Source: Phialocephala subalpina
Lineage: Eukaryota > Ascomycota > Leotiomycetes > Helotiales > Mollisiaceae
Direction: 5' to 3'
Assembly: GCA_900073065.1 (NCBI GenBank)
Contig: FJOG01000001.1
Span: 2,202,439-2,266,438 of the forward strand
DNA: 64,000 nt
Below the pieces are notes generated by a model. That model was not told where the DNA came from. It worked only from the letters and a program-made list of their open reading frames with translations, and did not search any database. Shown here one piece after another: positions 33,894-45,880 of the stretch (positions are counted from its first letter, which is position 1; each line of letters begins with the position of its first letter). The translations under genes were made by a program, and so were the position numbers.

Positions 33894-34648
33894 TGTTGTG
33901 GGACAATGTGGGACAGATTTGTTATTTTATTGACTTGACTTGCAGATAAAAAGGAAGTTGGAGGGGTTTAGCGCGGCGTGAGGAAGAACTTTCACCCGTG
34001 TTGTCATGGAAGTCTGTCCCTGGCTGCCCAGTCATTGGCGAATTCTACTCCCCAAATTGTTGGTTCACGTCAACACATAATCTTTGAATTATTTGATACA
34101 TTTTCTGTGAGAAGATCTCGGTTACCTTCTCGTACTTTCACAATATATCAATACCATTTTGATAAATACTCCTTTTCCCCAGGGTCTACATCCTGCTACG
34201 CTACGTCAATTGACTTTAGCCAATAGGAAGATAAAATTTCCGAATCGACCAATCCCAAACTCCCGCCGGGCTGAGCTTCCCCTCGTTTTCTTGAACCTCT
34301 TATCTCCATCAACACCAACATCCCATCCAGAAGTGCTCCGCGCTGGTCCTGCTCAATCGACCTTGTGTTCGCCTTCGTTCTTGTGACCATAACTTAATCT
34401 TTTTGAGGTTCCTTCTCAGTGCTGGGTATCACTCGGGTATCCGGAGATAAGAATCGTATTCCGTACGTGAAAGTCGAAGCTGTGCCGTACAGGTCCTCGC
34501 GTTTCCTTGTATCAGCTTGGTCTGGGCATTGGACCCGCAAAATGACCCTTGTGGTCTTCATTGTCCTTCGCAGTGCTTTTCTCTCTTCTTCCTTTCCTAC
34601 CTCGAGCTTCTGCTGTGTCACTAACAGCCCCATTATCAGTTTCCCAAC
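33894..34648. promoter_or_regulatory. Divergent region upstream of the CBS and phosphate carrier genes
   Basis: The 755 bases hold both promoters. The part after about 34480 is T/C-rich and is probably the leader of the phosphate carrier gene. Several overlapping frames on both strands here are chance. Confidence 0.5.
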
Positions 34649-35990
34649 ATGGGTCTCCTCTTCCCTTCCCAAGACACCCTTCACGATGTCTTCCATCCTG
34701 CCATTCCCTTTGGTCGTCGACCTGTAGTTGAGCAGCAAGCGGCGTCCCTCCATTCACCTCCCAGACGAACCCCACTTCAGGCCCGTTCCGAGCTCTATAC
34801 TGCTTGGAGTGTTGTGGACGATGCAAAGAACAAAGCCAATGCTTTGAGCAAGGAAGCTCAGGCGGAATTTGAGAAAGCAAGCGCTAAGGCACAAGCTAAG
34901 ACTGGCCACATTGAAATGTATAGTGCCCAATACTATGCAGCATGTACATTTGGTGGATTATTGGCCTGTGTAAGTCTGGGACTCTGATTGCCAGCCTGTG
35001 GAAGCCTTCAAGTATTCTGATAAGATACAGGGTCTTACACACACGGCCGTCACCCCTCTCGATCTCGTGAAATGCCGAAGACAAGTCGACCCAAAGATGT
35101 ATACCGGGAACTTCCAAGCTTGGGGTAAGATTGGCAGGGCCGAAGGATTCCGTGGCATCTACACTGGATGGGGGCCTACCTTCTTTGGTTATTCCGCACA
35201 AGGAGCTTTCAAGTACGGTGGATACGAATACTTCAAGAAATTCTACGCCGATCTTGCAGGAGCTGAAAACGCCGCCAAATACAAGACCTGGCTTTACTTG
35301 TCTGCAAGTGCCTCTGCCGAATTCATCGCTGATGTTGCTCTTTGTCCATTCGAAGCCGTCAAAGTCAGAATGCAGACGACAATCCCGCCATTCGCTAAAG
35401 GTACATTCGATGGAATCAGCACGATTACTGGCAAGGAAGGATTCGCTGGACTCTACAAAGGATTATACCCTCTATGGGGTCGCCAAATCCCTTACACCAT
35501 GATGAAATTTGCTTCTTTCGAGACCATTGTTGAGATGATCTATGAACGATTGCCAGGCCAGAAGTCGGATTACGGCAAAGGTGCCCAAACTGCTGTTTCG
35601 TTCACTGGCGGTTACTTGGCTGGTATACTGTGTGCGATCGTTTCCCATCCTGCTGATGTTATGGTGAGTTCTCTTACAATAGTCTGATAGTTATGATGCT
35701 TATGGGAACAGGTCTCCAAACTTAACGCCAATCGTCAACCAGGCGAAGCTTTCGGTGCTGCCATGGGGCGAATTTACAAAGATATCGGATTTTCTGGTCT
35801 CTGGAACGGCCTCCCAGTCAGAATTGTCATGATTGGAACATTGACAGGTCTTCAATGGATGATCTACGTAAGTTGCCTAGCCGGTGGGTAGACGAAGTTG
35901 CTGACAATGCCACAGGATTACTTCAAGATCTTTATGGGATTCCCTACGACCGGTGGAGCCGTACCAGCTGCAGCGCCACAGAAGAGTTAG
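34649..35990 (+). CDS. MIR1: Mitochondrial phosphate carrier (SLC25A3 type)
   Basis: It imports inorganic phosphate across the inner mitochondrial membrane for ATP synthesis. Four exons: 34649-34969, 35031-35663, 35712-35867, 35916-35990; 394 residues. The N-terminal extension of about 90 residues is longer than yeast Mir1 and rich in Ala and Lys ([20 protein letters not shown]). Three carrier repeats follow, with signatures [20 protein letters not shown] and PADVMVSK, and the phosphate-carrier blocks [20 protein letters not shown] and [20 protein letters not shown]. It ends [18 protein letters not shown]. Introns are 61, 48, 48 and canonical. The second lies inside the third signature (DVM|VSK). 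The paralogue Pic2 is the alternative; the extended N-terminus is common in filamentous fungi. Confidence 0.95.
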
Positions 35991-37259
35991 TGTGGAGACA
36001 GAGCATGAGCATATGGCGGCAGGACTGGGAGTTTGATAACAGGCAGTGTGCTTACCTCGATGTTCTCTTTCTTTCTGTAACAACTCACATGTCAATGATT
36101 AGCAATGAATCTATTCTCTACTCCAAGGCCATCATGCACCAGACTCCTCGAGCACCGAGACGTTTGGAGGGGTACCAAAAGTAGATCCACAAAGCTCACG
36201 TGATTCGGGCAGCCCCCTTATTTTAAGCGTCTCTTTGCATTGATGGTGCTGGCACAACATGCTCTTTGGAGCCTAAACTCTTGAAAATCTGTGAGTGTAT
36301 CCCAGAAGCAAACATTGCTGTAAGAATGAAGAGCGGCATTCTCGATGTCATAGAATGAGCTCATGAGGTAACTGTAAGTGTTGACCAGATTCAGATAAAC
36401 TTGGCGACCATATTATAGATTGGTAAAGAGATTACGCTACAAAAACGTGGACGGACTTTGCGACTTGCAACAAAATCTGATGTGACCCATGCTTTCCCAG
36501 ATCTGATCTGGTTGAATCCTAGATTGATATTACTTCCGCACACGAAGTCACCTCGATTTGAGTCTCGAGGACTTGTCCGGAAATGAAGTAGTGGAGGTTA
36601 GTGATAGGCGAGCGAGAGATAAGGGGGGGGGGGGGCCTGCTCCGGCCTGTTATCTACTATTATTATTTATAGCGTCCCGCTGCCTAATCAACTGCGCCTA
36701 AAGCCATCTGATACCAAGTCTCTCGCAGTGATGTATTTTGTTCCTCGTACCTGAGCCCGAGCTATTTGGGAATGGCGTCATAGCAATTAATCACTTTCAA
36801 ATCCTCTACGATTCTCCCATCATTCACTCGCCCTCTTGCCAAGAATCATTTCTGCACGTGCATTGCAACTTGCCATCATCACCTCAGCTGCTCAACTTGC
36901 TTTTCCCCAGAAGTCGTGACAAATAACAACCCCCAATCATCAAAACGGACTGTAAGTACCTCCCCACCACCAATCATCGCCGAGATGGCTTCGAACAATG
37001 GTCTGTCCCGCAGTCAACCAGCCCCGATTACGGGCGCACCGAGAGGAGGCTAGAGAAAGCAAGAGACAATCAAAGCCAAGCTTTCTTCCTGTGCTCTCAT
37101 GATCATCTCCGGCTGCAACCTCCCTCCCAGTTTCATATCATCCTGTCTTGCAGAGTTTTCACGTTCAATCTCTCTGACTCTTCATCTTCATATATAGAGA
37201 TCTCCGGATCATCTCCAAATCCCACCAAGAACCGTTAAGATATCAAAAGTCAAGCAATC
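35991..37259. other. Intergenic with poly-G tract and candidate 5' UTR intron
   Basis: The left part is 3' flank. A run of 13 G lies at 36623-36635. The right part (about 36900-37259) looks like a leader: a GTAAGT donor at 36952 and a tcttgcag acceptor ending at 37153 would make a 202-base 5' UTR intron. A 22-codon upstream frame (MASNNGLSRSQPAPITGAPR plus GG, 36985-37053) lies inside it. Confidence 0.45.
36623..36635. repeat. Poly-G homopolymer tract
   Basis: Thirteen consecutive G on the plus strand, followed shortly by a tat/tta-rich stretch. The exact length is doubtful in draft sequence. Confidence 0.85.
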
Positions 37260-37762
37260 ATGAGTGCCAGAGGTAGCACTGAAGTCAGCCACGGCCGTGG
37301 AGGTACGCAGCCCTGCCAGAAGCATCTAAGGTTACAGAGCCAAGAACTAACATATATTCAACAGGAGCCGGTAACATCGGCGAGGATGCTACTCCGTATG
37401 CCCTTCTGCCCACTTCACGAGCCCACCTAGTCGAAGACTAACATATCTGTAGCTATGGTGATGGTGAAATTGTCCGCGAAGGAGTTGTCGGTGACCACGG
37501 CGATGGTGCATTCAGCACTGGTCGCGGAGGGGCAGCAAACATCGGATCTCCCGGAATCAAGGCCACTCAACGTAAGGACGAGGTTGCGATTCCAGAGGTA
37601 GCTCTCCGACAAAGCACAGACAATGAGAACTACCACGTCGGACGAGGAGGTGAAGGCAATGTGCACATCGGAGAGCCCACAAGCAAGCACCCTGAGGGAT
37701 TGGCAGACAAGTTGAAGAACAAGCTGTTCAAGAAGAAGGCTGCCAAGGAGGCGAAGGCATAA
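37260..37762 (+). CDS. DUF3602 (Par32/Amu1-like) GRGG-repeat protein
   Basis: DUF3602 proteins are small fungal phosphoproteins; yeast Par32 acts downstream of TORC1 and inhibits ammonium transporters. Three exons: 37260-37302, 37365-37395 (31 bases), 37453-37762; 127 residues. The family repeat H/S-GRGG-x-x-N-I/V occurs three times: HGRGGAGNIGE, TGRGGAANIGS, VGRGGEGNVHIGE. The C-terminus is strongly basic (DKLKNKLFKKKAAKEAKA). Both introns have good signals (ctaaca branch points), and the first splits the first repeat. The start is the ATG in a tcaATGag context. Being shorter than yeast Par32 is usual for filamentous-fungal members. The link to nitrogen or TOR control is by family only. Confidence 0.88.
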
Positions 37763-38622
37763 TTGGTGACAACCGATTCTCGAATGGGGGTTCTTTCATG
37801 ATGGTACGGCAGCGGTAATGGATATTCGGTATTAGGATAGGTTCAGGTTGACTGAAGCCTGGAAGAAATGATCTGGGGAGTTTGGAGGAATTCTTGATAC
37901 CACTGTTTCTTACCCGAAACTTTTCTGCAGAATTGAGAGAAAATACGATGCTTTTAGAAGACAAAACACACAGATACAATACCCCGCAGGTCAGTGCCTT
38001 ATGCGACCTCTTTAACCCCGAGTAGCGCCACAGGAATTCTTCAGTACACTGTACGCCAGAGCCAGGCTATGATTTCATCAAAAACAACAACAGAGGCCGC
38101 CGATCGTGGAGTTTCCTGCGACTTCGTAGTGACAGTCGAGTAACTAAAGGAAAGTAGGTACTAGAGATGAAATCGCTGCTGTCGCTCATTCCAGCGTGTC
38201 CCGACAGGGGTAATCAATAGAAGTAGCGTGATATGAACGCGCCCGAATGAACCTTGCATGTCGCGAAGAATACCACACCAACCTCTTTTCTTCCGCAACG
38301 ATCCAGTAATCTTTTTATCCATTTGCGCAACCAACCCTTCCTAACACGTCTTCCATCTCGAGGAGAATCGAAGCGCATCATTTGCTCTCTAACATACTTA
38401 CCTCGAGTCTCGAGCACTTGCTGCCGCCAACGTTCCGTCCTCAAGTTTGCGACAATCACGAGTAGATCAAGCCCCTCTTCCGCTGACAGCTGTCGAGCTT
38501 TCGAACACTGCATCAGATTTCTTTTGTAACAACAGCAATTCCGATCCGCAGCGCGAAGCGCAATCCAGATCGGCCGGTCACATCTACGCCAGCAACGACA
38601 CTCCGCCCTCATACCAGTGGCC
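37763..38622. other. Intergenic, 3' flank and promoter of the BAH-PHD gene
   Basis: No gene supported. A 139-codon minus frame (38214-38633) and shorter plus frames overlap the BAH-PHD start and show no domain. Confidence 0.45.
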
Positions 38623-39842
38623 ATGGCACCCAAACATGGGCTTGCGGGCTTTCAGGAGGACCAGGCAGCGAAACGCGCAAAGAGTTCTGCGACGCCAGCT
38701 TCACGCTCTGCTACTCCGGCAGACACGAGTGCCAAGGTGCCATTTAAGGTAGAATATCCGAATATGAACCTCTCGTCGCCAACACCGAGGGTGAAGCGGT
38801 TGATAGACGCGGCAGATTTCCAAGTTAGCCCATTCATTGCGAAGGGCGCGAGCAAGGACGGAGAGCTGGACCAGTACTACGCGGTTACACCAACTACTGA
38901 GTGGGAGGATATGAAGAAGTACAATAACTTCATTAGTAAGTTGGTGAGATCTGGTATGAGATGAATAAGTGCTGATGAGGATATTAGTCCAAGGCGAGGT
39001 GTACAAGAACAACCAATTCGTGTTTGTACGGGGTGAGGATACGCCGAAGGATAAGGATACAGAGGGGAGACCTAAGGACTTCTGGGTTGCAAGGATTCTG
39101 CAAGTAAGGGCAAAGAACGCGCAACATGTGTACGCGTTGGTAAGTTGGAAACTATCACTTGTATAGATGGATACTGACTGTATAGGTGGCATGGTTGTAC
39201 TGGCCAGAAGAACTACCACCACCAGCAGCCAAAGCTGCAGATCAGTTGAACAAGGATTCGGGCAAGAGGAGATACCACGGAAGCCACGAGCTGATTGCCT
39301 CAAATTACATGGATGTCCTAGACGTGCTGTCCTTTGCTGGAAAGGCAGAAGTACACCATTGGCTGGAGGAGGATGACAATCTACAGCACAAGCTGTACTG
39401 GCGACAGACGTTCTGCAGAGAAACCCAGGCCCTTTCGGTAAGTTCTGGCTCGCTCGCTTCAAAAAGGGGGTATGTGCTAATGTCGGAACAGAAATTACGG
39501 CAACATTGTATCTGCAAAGGCTACTTTAATCCTGAAGTCACCATGTACATTTGCGACAACCCTTCATGTAAAATCTGGCTGCACGACGATCATCTACTCG
39601 ACGCTATCCTAACCAAGGTGTATAAGAAGCAAACTGGCACAAACGACGGGACGAATGGGGTGGCAAAGGCGAATGGAAAGAAGGGCAAGACTCCTCCATA
39701 CAAAGGTATCTTCAAAGCGACAATCCGAGAAGAGGACGATAAGCCTCCAGTGGCATTGATCACAGATTTGAGAGCAAACGCGAACCCAAAGACGTGGGAG
39801 GAACGAATCGCTTGCCCAGAATGCGACGAACTCCTTCAATGA
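38623..39842 (+). CDS. BAH-PHD chromatin reader, EPR-1-like
   Basis: BAH-PHD proteins of filamentous fungi (EPR-1 in Neurospora, BP1 in Fusarium) read H3K27me3 and enforce Polycomb-type silencing. Four exons: 38623-38935, 38988-39139, 39186-39437, 39492-39842; 355 residues. The N-terminal 100 residues are disordered and Ala/Ser-rich. The BAH domain (about residues 105-240) shows NNQFVFVRGED, DFWVARILQVRAKNAQHVYA, LVAWLYWPEELP and HGSHELIASNYMDVLDVLSF. A C4HC3 PHD finger follows: HCICKGYFN, MYICDNPSCKIWLHDDH, then a Gly/Lys-rich insert of about 60 residues before the final CPEC pair. The third intron (39438-39491) is 54 bases and stop-free, exactly between the two domains. Assignment to EPR-1 rather than another BAH-PHD protein is inference. 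Confidence 0.85.
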
Positions 39843-41051
39843 TCGTGGACGAACCGACTATTTTCCCCGCAGATTGTCGAACCACCGTTTGGAGGTTCTC
39901 CCTCGGATCATATACGTTATCTGCACTGATGTTCCCGTCTCTTTGACAACGGTGTCTCATTCTTGACAACCGGGACTCAGTCGCAGCAGTTTGCTCTTGC
40001 AATAATAAAATCAATTGGACGACAACGATAGTCTCGACAGGATAAGAATTTGGAGAGAGTGTTCGATTTGGCTACCGGACTTTGCAACACGATTTTGCGA
40101 CTGGCGTTCACGGGTGTGTTTACTTGGCGGCAGCGCTTCTTAAACTTCGGAAATCCGCTCTGTTGTTTCTTTCTTGCACATACTTCATTTCAGTTCGTAC
40201 TTGACTTTTACTGCTTCTAATGGAGACCGAGGGCTGGAGCGAGTTGTGGTGTGCAGATTCTTTTCTCTGAGAGGGGCGCTGAACCACAATACAGTACGAT
40301 GGACAGAGAGGAGGACCCTAAATGGCTGATCAACTGTTATTCGCGAGGTGCTGGAGACGCTCTACTCTGCTTAGTCTATACCCTGCTTCGAGGAGGATAA
40401 AGGAAGCTGCGGTGGATATGTAACATAACCTGACGGAGCAGCAGGCATAAACACGAGAGATAGAGAAGGTGATGATCATGAGTCAATGGCATGAAGATAT
40501 AAACCTTTCCCCTTCCCGTCTTCAATCCCCACTGATCAAAACTCCGCGTCTCGAGGTCCTGCCGTACACCCCTCCAAGTGGAGTCCGTTCTGCACTTGAC
40601 AGCCAAAGCATAAACCTTCCTGCATCTTTGTGGCTGAATTCACTTCTCTAGCTTCAGGCTCGGCACACTTATCCGGTCCAACACCTCGAATTTCCTCGCT
40701 TTTCTAGCTTTGAGCCAATAGCAATTTCTACACCAAAACCCTACGAATCCACCGCTCCGCAGCACACATCGGATAGAGATTCTACACCGTCGGCCAAGCT
40801 CCGATAAACATGCTTTATACGCCTTCCTCCCTATCCTCTAGCAATGGGCTATTTGCGGCCCAACAATTTTCTCTCTCTTGAAGAGACAAAATAAGCTCCA
40901 CCATTACCCCACCAGAAAAACTGCTCTCAAAGGTGGGATCCCTCATACCCAACTCGGAATTCCCGAGTCCACAAAATCCCCTTCTTGCATTCTACTTTAA
41001 ATCCTCCCATTCAGTTTCAAAAATTGCGTGATTTTGAAGCAATGGAAAACA
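39843..41051. other. Intergenic, promoter of the MFS gene
   Basis: About 1.2 kb without a supported gene, holding the BAH-PHD 3' flank and the transporter promoter. No repeat or RNA gene seen. Confidence 0.45.
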
Positions 41052-42541
41052 ATGCACGACAACTCAATAGTCTACGAAAACCCAAAGCAGCGACCTCGCT
41101 CGCTTGATACCGAAAAGGGGCAACACCTTACCGAGAATTCGAAAATCATATCCGAGTCCGGAATCTCGACACCGAGGTCAGGACGCGAAGATGAGTCGAT
41201 TGAACTATCTTTTTTTGAAGCTTCAAAGGGAAATAATGGGATATTGAGAAGGCTGACGAGGAGATCTAATGAGGGAAAAGAGATTGATACTTCTCCGCCC
41301 CCGGACGGAGGCGTGAGGGCTTGGGCTACGGTCGTGTTGTGCCATATGGCGCTTTTTACGACATTTGGTTTCGTACAGTCGTATGGAGTGCTGCAAACGC
41401 ATTATGTTTCGGCGTTGGGTTTGCCGGCTTCGACGGTGAGCTGGATTGGGAGCTTGTCGGCTTGTCTTATGATGGTGATGGCTACTTTCTCGGGACGGTT
41501 GACGGATGCGGGGTATTTCCATCAGACGCTTGCTGTGGGAACGTTTCTTCAGCTTCTGGGATATTTTACTACGGCCGTGGCGATGACTTATTGGCAATTG
41601 CTCCTCTCACACGGCGTGTGTATCGGGTTGGGGGGAGGTCTGGTGTTTTGTCCTTGCATGAGCATTGTTGGGACGTACTTCTCGAAATATCGGAGTCTGG
41701 CTCTGGCTATTTGTTCTATTGGCAACTCGGTCGGTGGTCTGGTCTTTGCTGCTATTTTGCAGAATATGATCCCAGCGGTGGGGTTTCCTTGGGCGATGAG
41801 GACGTGCGCATTCCTCGTTATGGCGAGTATGGTTCCGGCAAACTTGATCCTGAAACCAAGAGTCTTGAAAAGTCAAGACGCACCTTTGGTGGAATTGAAG
41901 GCGTTTACGGAGCTGACGTATTGCCTGTTTGCGTTGGGGATGTTTTTCACGTTCCTTGGAATGTGGGTTCCGGTGTTTTATGTAAGTGCCATTTTTGAGG
42001 TGGACTTTGCAAGTGGTTTTGACCTTGATAGCTTGGTACCTTTGGACGAGATATCATTCACATGAGTAGCAAGAACGCGTCTTCTCTGCTCCTTCTGATT
42101 AATGGTGTGGGTATTGCAGGACGTGTACTTCCAGCACTCGCCGCCCACAGGTTTGGACCATTGAATCTCATGATCCCCCTTACTCTACTGTCAGGAGTGA
42201 TCCTTTTCTGCTGGGCTGCAGTGAAAGACTATCAGGGCATTCTGGTCTTTGATGTTATCTATGGCTTCATTATGGCCGCTGGTCAAGGCATGTTTCCTCC
42301 CTCACTAGGCAGTTTAACCACGGATGTCTCGAGAATGGGCGTAAGAATGGGGATGGTGTTCTCGATATGCGGATTGGCGTTGCTCGTTGGACAGCCGCTG
42401 GGTGGAGTGCTGGTGACTGCTGGTGGGGGTAGCTATCTGTATACGCAGATATATTCGGGAACAGCGATGACTCTGGGGTCCATCTTCATGATGGGAGCGA
42501 GGATATCGAGTAAGGGCTGGAAGGTTTGGGCGAAAGTGTAG
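41052..42541 (+). CDS. MFS monocarboxylate-type transporter
   Basis: A plasma-membrane transporter of the MCT-like major facilitator group; substrate unknown. Two exons: 41052-41981 and 42032-42541; 479 residues. The N-terminal 80 residues are hydrophilic, then the family entry block PPDGGVRAWATVVLCHM opens TM1. About 12 hydrophobic segments follow, with FGFVQSYGVLQTHYVSALGL, STVSWIGSLSACLMMV, GRLTDAGYF (loop 2-3), GLGGGLVFCPCMSIVGTYFS and RSLALAICSIGNSVGGLVF, all typical of fungal MCTs. The intron (41982-42031) joins MWVPVFY to LGTFGRDIIHMSSKNASSL. The ATG at 41052 is preferred over upstream near-cognate codons. Local GC composition does not suggest transfer, and no neighbouring biosynthetic genes point to a substrate. 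Confidence 0.92.
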
Positions 42542-43060
42542 AGTTTTCGAACTCTGTGGACGCCAGTGCCTCGAGTCGAGAATCTTCGACATGCGAGGCT
42601 TCCGAGGTGTGGGTAATGGGAAAGGCGTTTGGTTATTACTCAAATTATCTTCATGGAAAAAATATTATTGCAAAATATGACAGCTTTCTAATGTGCGTAT
42701 GAGGCCCTCTAATGGACAACGTGGGTGATTATAAAATCAAGAAAGGAGCTTTGTGGTCTCGGTCTCTACAATCAGCCTTGTGCTTTGGAAAGGATATGCA
42801 AACTTCTATATCTCTATATGAGACAAAATAATGGTTTGGTGTTCATGAAATATCCCTAGGAGTGTACCGTAAATGTCCATCACGCAGAAGGATGTTGTTT
42901 TAAAAAAGTACTGCAGAGGATTGTCAGACTTAGCGTCGAACAAAGGCGAGGCTGAGAAACTTTGGGGAAATGTGGGGCATTCGCTTGACACTTCAAACCG
43001 CAACCCCTCCATCCACGTCAAGCTCCGTCCTTCATCTCACTTCGCCCTTCAACATTCAAA
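42542..43060. other. Intergenic, promoter of the CAP2 gene
   Basis: It is AT-rich 3' flank followed by the CAP2 leader. No gene seen. Confidence 0.5.
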
Positions 43061-44017
43061 ATGGCAGAAGCCGACCCCTTTGACAGTGCGCTGTAAGTCT
43101 TGCTACTTCCCTGCCCAAGCCCATCTCTGACAGATAATACAGCGATCTCCTCCGCCGCCTCGACCCCAAGCACACCTCCGAACACCTAAACTCCCTCATC
43201 TCCCTTGTCCCCTCCCTCACAGAAGACCTCCTCTCCTCCGTCGATCAGCCCCTCACTATCGCGCGATGCCGAAAGACTGGCCGAGATTATCTCCTCTGCG
43301 ATTATAACCGTGATGGAGATAGCTACCGCTCTCCCTGGTCTGGCGAATTCGAGACCCCGCTTGGAGGCACTGGGGTCGGAGGTGTAGATGATCAAGGGAA
43401 CAATGAGGGGGCAGGCGAGGGCGCAGTACCTAGCGAGAGAGTTAGGAAGATGGAGGTCAGAGCGAATGAAGCTTTCGATGTTTACAGAGAGTTGTATTAC
43501 GAGGGTGGTGTTAGCAGTGTGTATTTCTGGAACTTGGACGATGGGTTCGCAGGTGTTGTGCTTTTGAAGAAAGGTGAGTCTTGTTATTCGGTCTATACAC
43601 GTAATCGGCGACTGATTCTGGTTAGTTGCTACACCAGCAGGAAAGAGTCAAGGAACCTGGGATTCCATCCACGTCTTCGAGGCCGTCGACCGGGCTCGCA
43701 CCGCACACTACAAGCTGACCAGCACTGTCATCTTACATCTCTCAACTGGCAACGATGCTCTAGGCGAGATGGACCTGAGTGGAAACATGACTCGACAAAT
43801 CGAGAGCGACCTCCCAGTCGAAGACGATACCTCCCATATTGCCAACATTGGCAAGCTGGTCGAGGATATGGAGCTCAAGATGAGGAACCTTCTGCAGGAG
43901 GTGTATTTTGGAAAGGCGAAGGATGTCGTTGGTGACCTGAGAAGCATTGCACCGTTGACGGAGGCGAATAGAGACAAGGCGACGCACCAGGAGATGATTA
44001 ACTCGATGAAGCGGTAG
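43061..44017 (+). CDS. CAP2: F-actin capping protein beta subunit
   Basis: With the alpha subunit it caps actin filament barbed ends in cortical patches. Three exons: 43061-43092, 43143-43573, 43626-44017; 284 residues. Family blocks: [76 protein letters not shown] ([20 protein letters not shown]), [38 protein letters not shown], and [37 protein letters not shown] by segment. Between [13 protein letters not shown] and the RANEA block there is a Gly/Glu-rich insert ([18 protein letters not shown]), common in filamentous fungi. Both introns (50 and 52 bases) are canonical. Length matches the family. Confidence 0.96.
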
Positions 44018-45880
44018 TACGGGGCTTGCGAGCTCTTGTATGCAATCAAAATGGTGAAGTTCGTATCGGACGCAACAACTCAGACTCACTATTTCCATCT
44101 ACACTTTTTGTTTATGATAAGGCAGCTTGGAAGAAATGATCTGTGTTGGCAAACAGTTGTGTCGATTCGATGACTATCATTCATCGTTGTTTTGAATCTT
44201 TCTTGTCATCTCAAGTCCTGAGCGCGATGGAAGTTTCCTCCTTCGATGTCCCAGTCCAATTTGAAAGCTCCAGCCTGCTCCAGCAATCAGACCTCAAGTC
44301 AGACATTGCAGATCAGATAACGTGGGAAGCCGCGAACATTATGATTGGGACAAATGTTCCAAAGCCAGACCAAAAACTGTCAAGTTGCTGCTAGTCTACC
44401 GAGGAAATATGACACTTCCTCACAGTACCAAACGGCGCAGTACTTGACTCATATTTCGTAGGCATCAACTTCCTCTGACTCACCTCTAGGGCCCTCCAAA
44501 ATCTATATAAACCCTCCATCTCTCCTTATTTTGGCCTCCTCTTCTTTTCTCCTCATCTTAGTGCAAGGGTTTTACACGTAGCAATGAGAGTCCGCTCGAG
44601 ATTGTGTTTTTGCTAGTTGAAAACTACAAACCTGACTGCTCCTACTGAACTTTATTGTCGGTAGGGAATTTTTGGAACACAAACTCTCGTAAGAGGAAGG
44701 ATCCTTTCGTAGAGAATTATCTGGATGGATCATCGTGAGGAAGAGACTTTTGCTTTCCTTCGGAAATGCCTCCTCTCAATCTTGTCTTCCCTCAGCACAC
44801 GAGCACCTGCAATTGGAATACTACACACATTCCCCAGCACAGGGTCAGAAGTCTTGACAATTATTATCAATGGGAAAATGTCTCGCTCTCGCCGTTACAT
44901 AACATCAACAATAGCACCATCCCCGTTATCTAACACCTTCTCTCTATATCTCGCAATGTTTCTCGTCCCCACGAACACACATATCTCCCGGCATAAGAAC
45001 TAGTTTCTTCTCAAAATCCAAGACCTGTCGGAGAACTTCCTTCTGATCCTCGCTTAATAAAAGTAGATGTAAGATTACCTTAATCAATCCCCACGACATG
45101 GTACTAAAAGTAAGATTACCTCAACAAGGAACAGTGAGGCTGAACTCGTCATAGACTCAGGACCCCTAGACCAACCAGGTACAGCATCCTGCAAGGTCCA
45201 AGGAACATGCGAATGGTGGTTACGTGGTACGGCATCGGGTATTTATCTCACATCGGCCTCGACCACGCCTGTCTTCCGCTGAAGACGAAGTTTCACATTG
45301 CGAGACCATATGTCTAAGACAAGTATCCACAAGCATCCAACATGAAATCTTGTACCGGGATTCACAACAGCTTGGCTGTCATTCGTCTAAGTTCCGAGAT
45401 GAATCAACGTCTGCTCGGTATGGGAAAAGAAGATGTTGAAACTTGAAACGAACAAGTAGGTAGATATTGATATATGGTAATTAAGTAGGTGTTGATAGTA
45501 TATTAAAAAGTCATACCTCCGTACGTCCTTGAACCTTCCCCTAATCGGCCGTGATATCTCTATTAATACAGTGAAAAAAGTGATCATGTATACATCCCTC
45601 CAGCAGTTGACTGCCGTCCTCGCAATGCAGAACAAAAGAAAAGTAAAATAAAGGTAACGTGGATATCCGCGATGGAATGAAAAACGTGCGTGAGCCGGTA
45701 GAAATCGACTCGAAAAGGTATCAATCTGTCCTCGTTCGTAGCCCTCGTCATCGTTAATCATATCTTGTGTGCGGTTTTGGGTTTTTGGTTGCGCCGTCAA
45801 ATGCTTCCCTTCGTACTGGCATGACTGTCATCGTCCCTCATACATCATCCTTCCCTAAAAGAAAGAGCGTAAACTCAAGT
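44018..45880. other. Convergent intergenic stretch, no gene supported
   Basis: Between the CAP2 stop and the stop of the epimerase-like gene. A 12-base exact direct repeat (gtaagattacct) occurs at 45069-45080 and 45110-45121. A 137-codon minus frame at 45387-45800 has no domain and lies in the epimerase 3' flank. Nothing else is seen. Confidence 0.45.
45069..45121. repeat. 12-base direct repeat, 29-base spacing
   Basis: gtaagattacct is repeated exactly at 45069-45080 and 45110-45121 in an intergenic region. Each copy resembles a splice donor followed by an ACC-type site. No function is claimed. Confidence 0.6.

Noticed and set aside
38701..39462. 253-codon minus-strand frame
   Set aside because: Antisense to the BAH-PHD exons, Cys/Ser-rich without a domain.
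41321..41998. 225-codon plus-strand frame, Gly-rich
   Set aside because: An alternative frame of the MFS transporter's first exon; the other frame gives the transporter.
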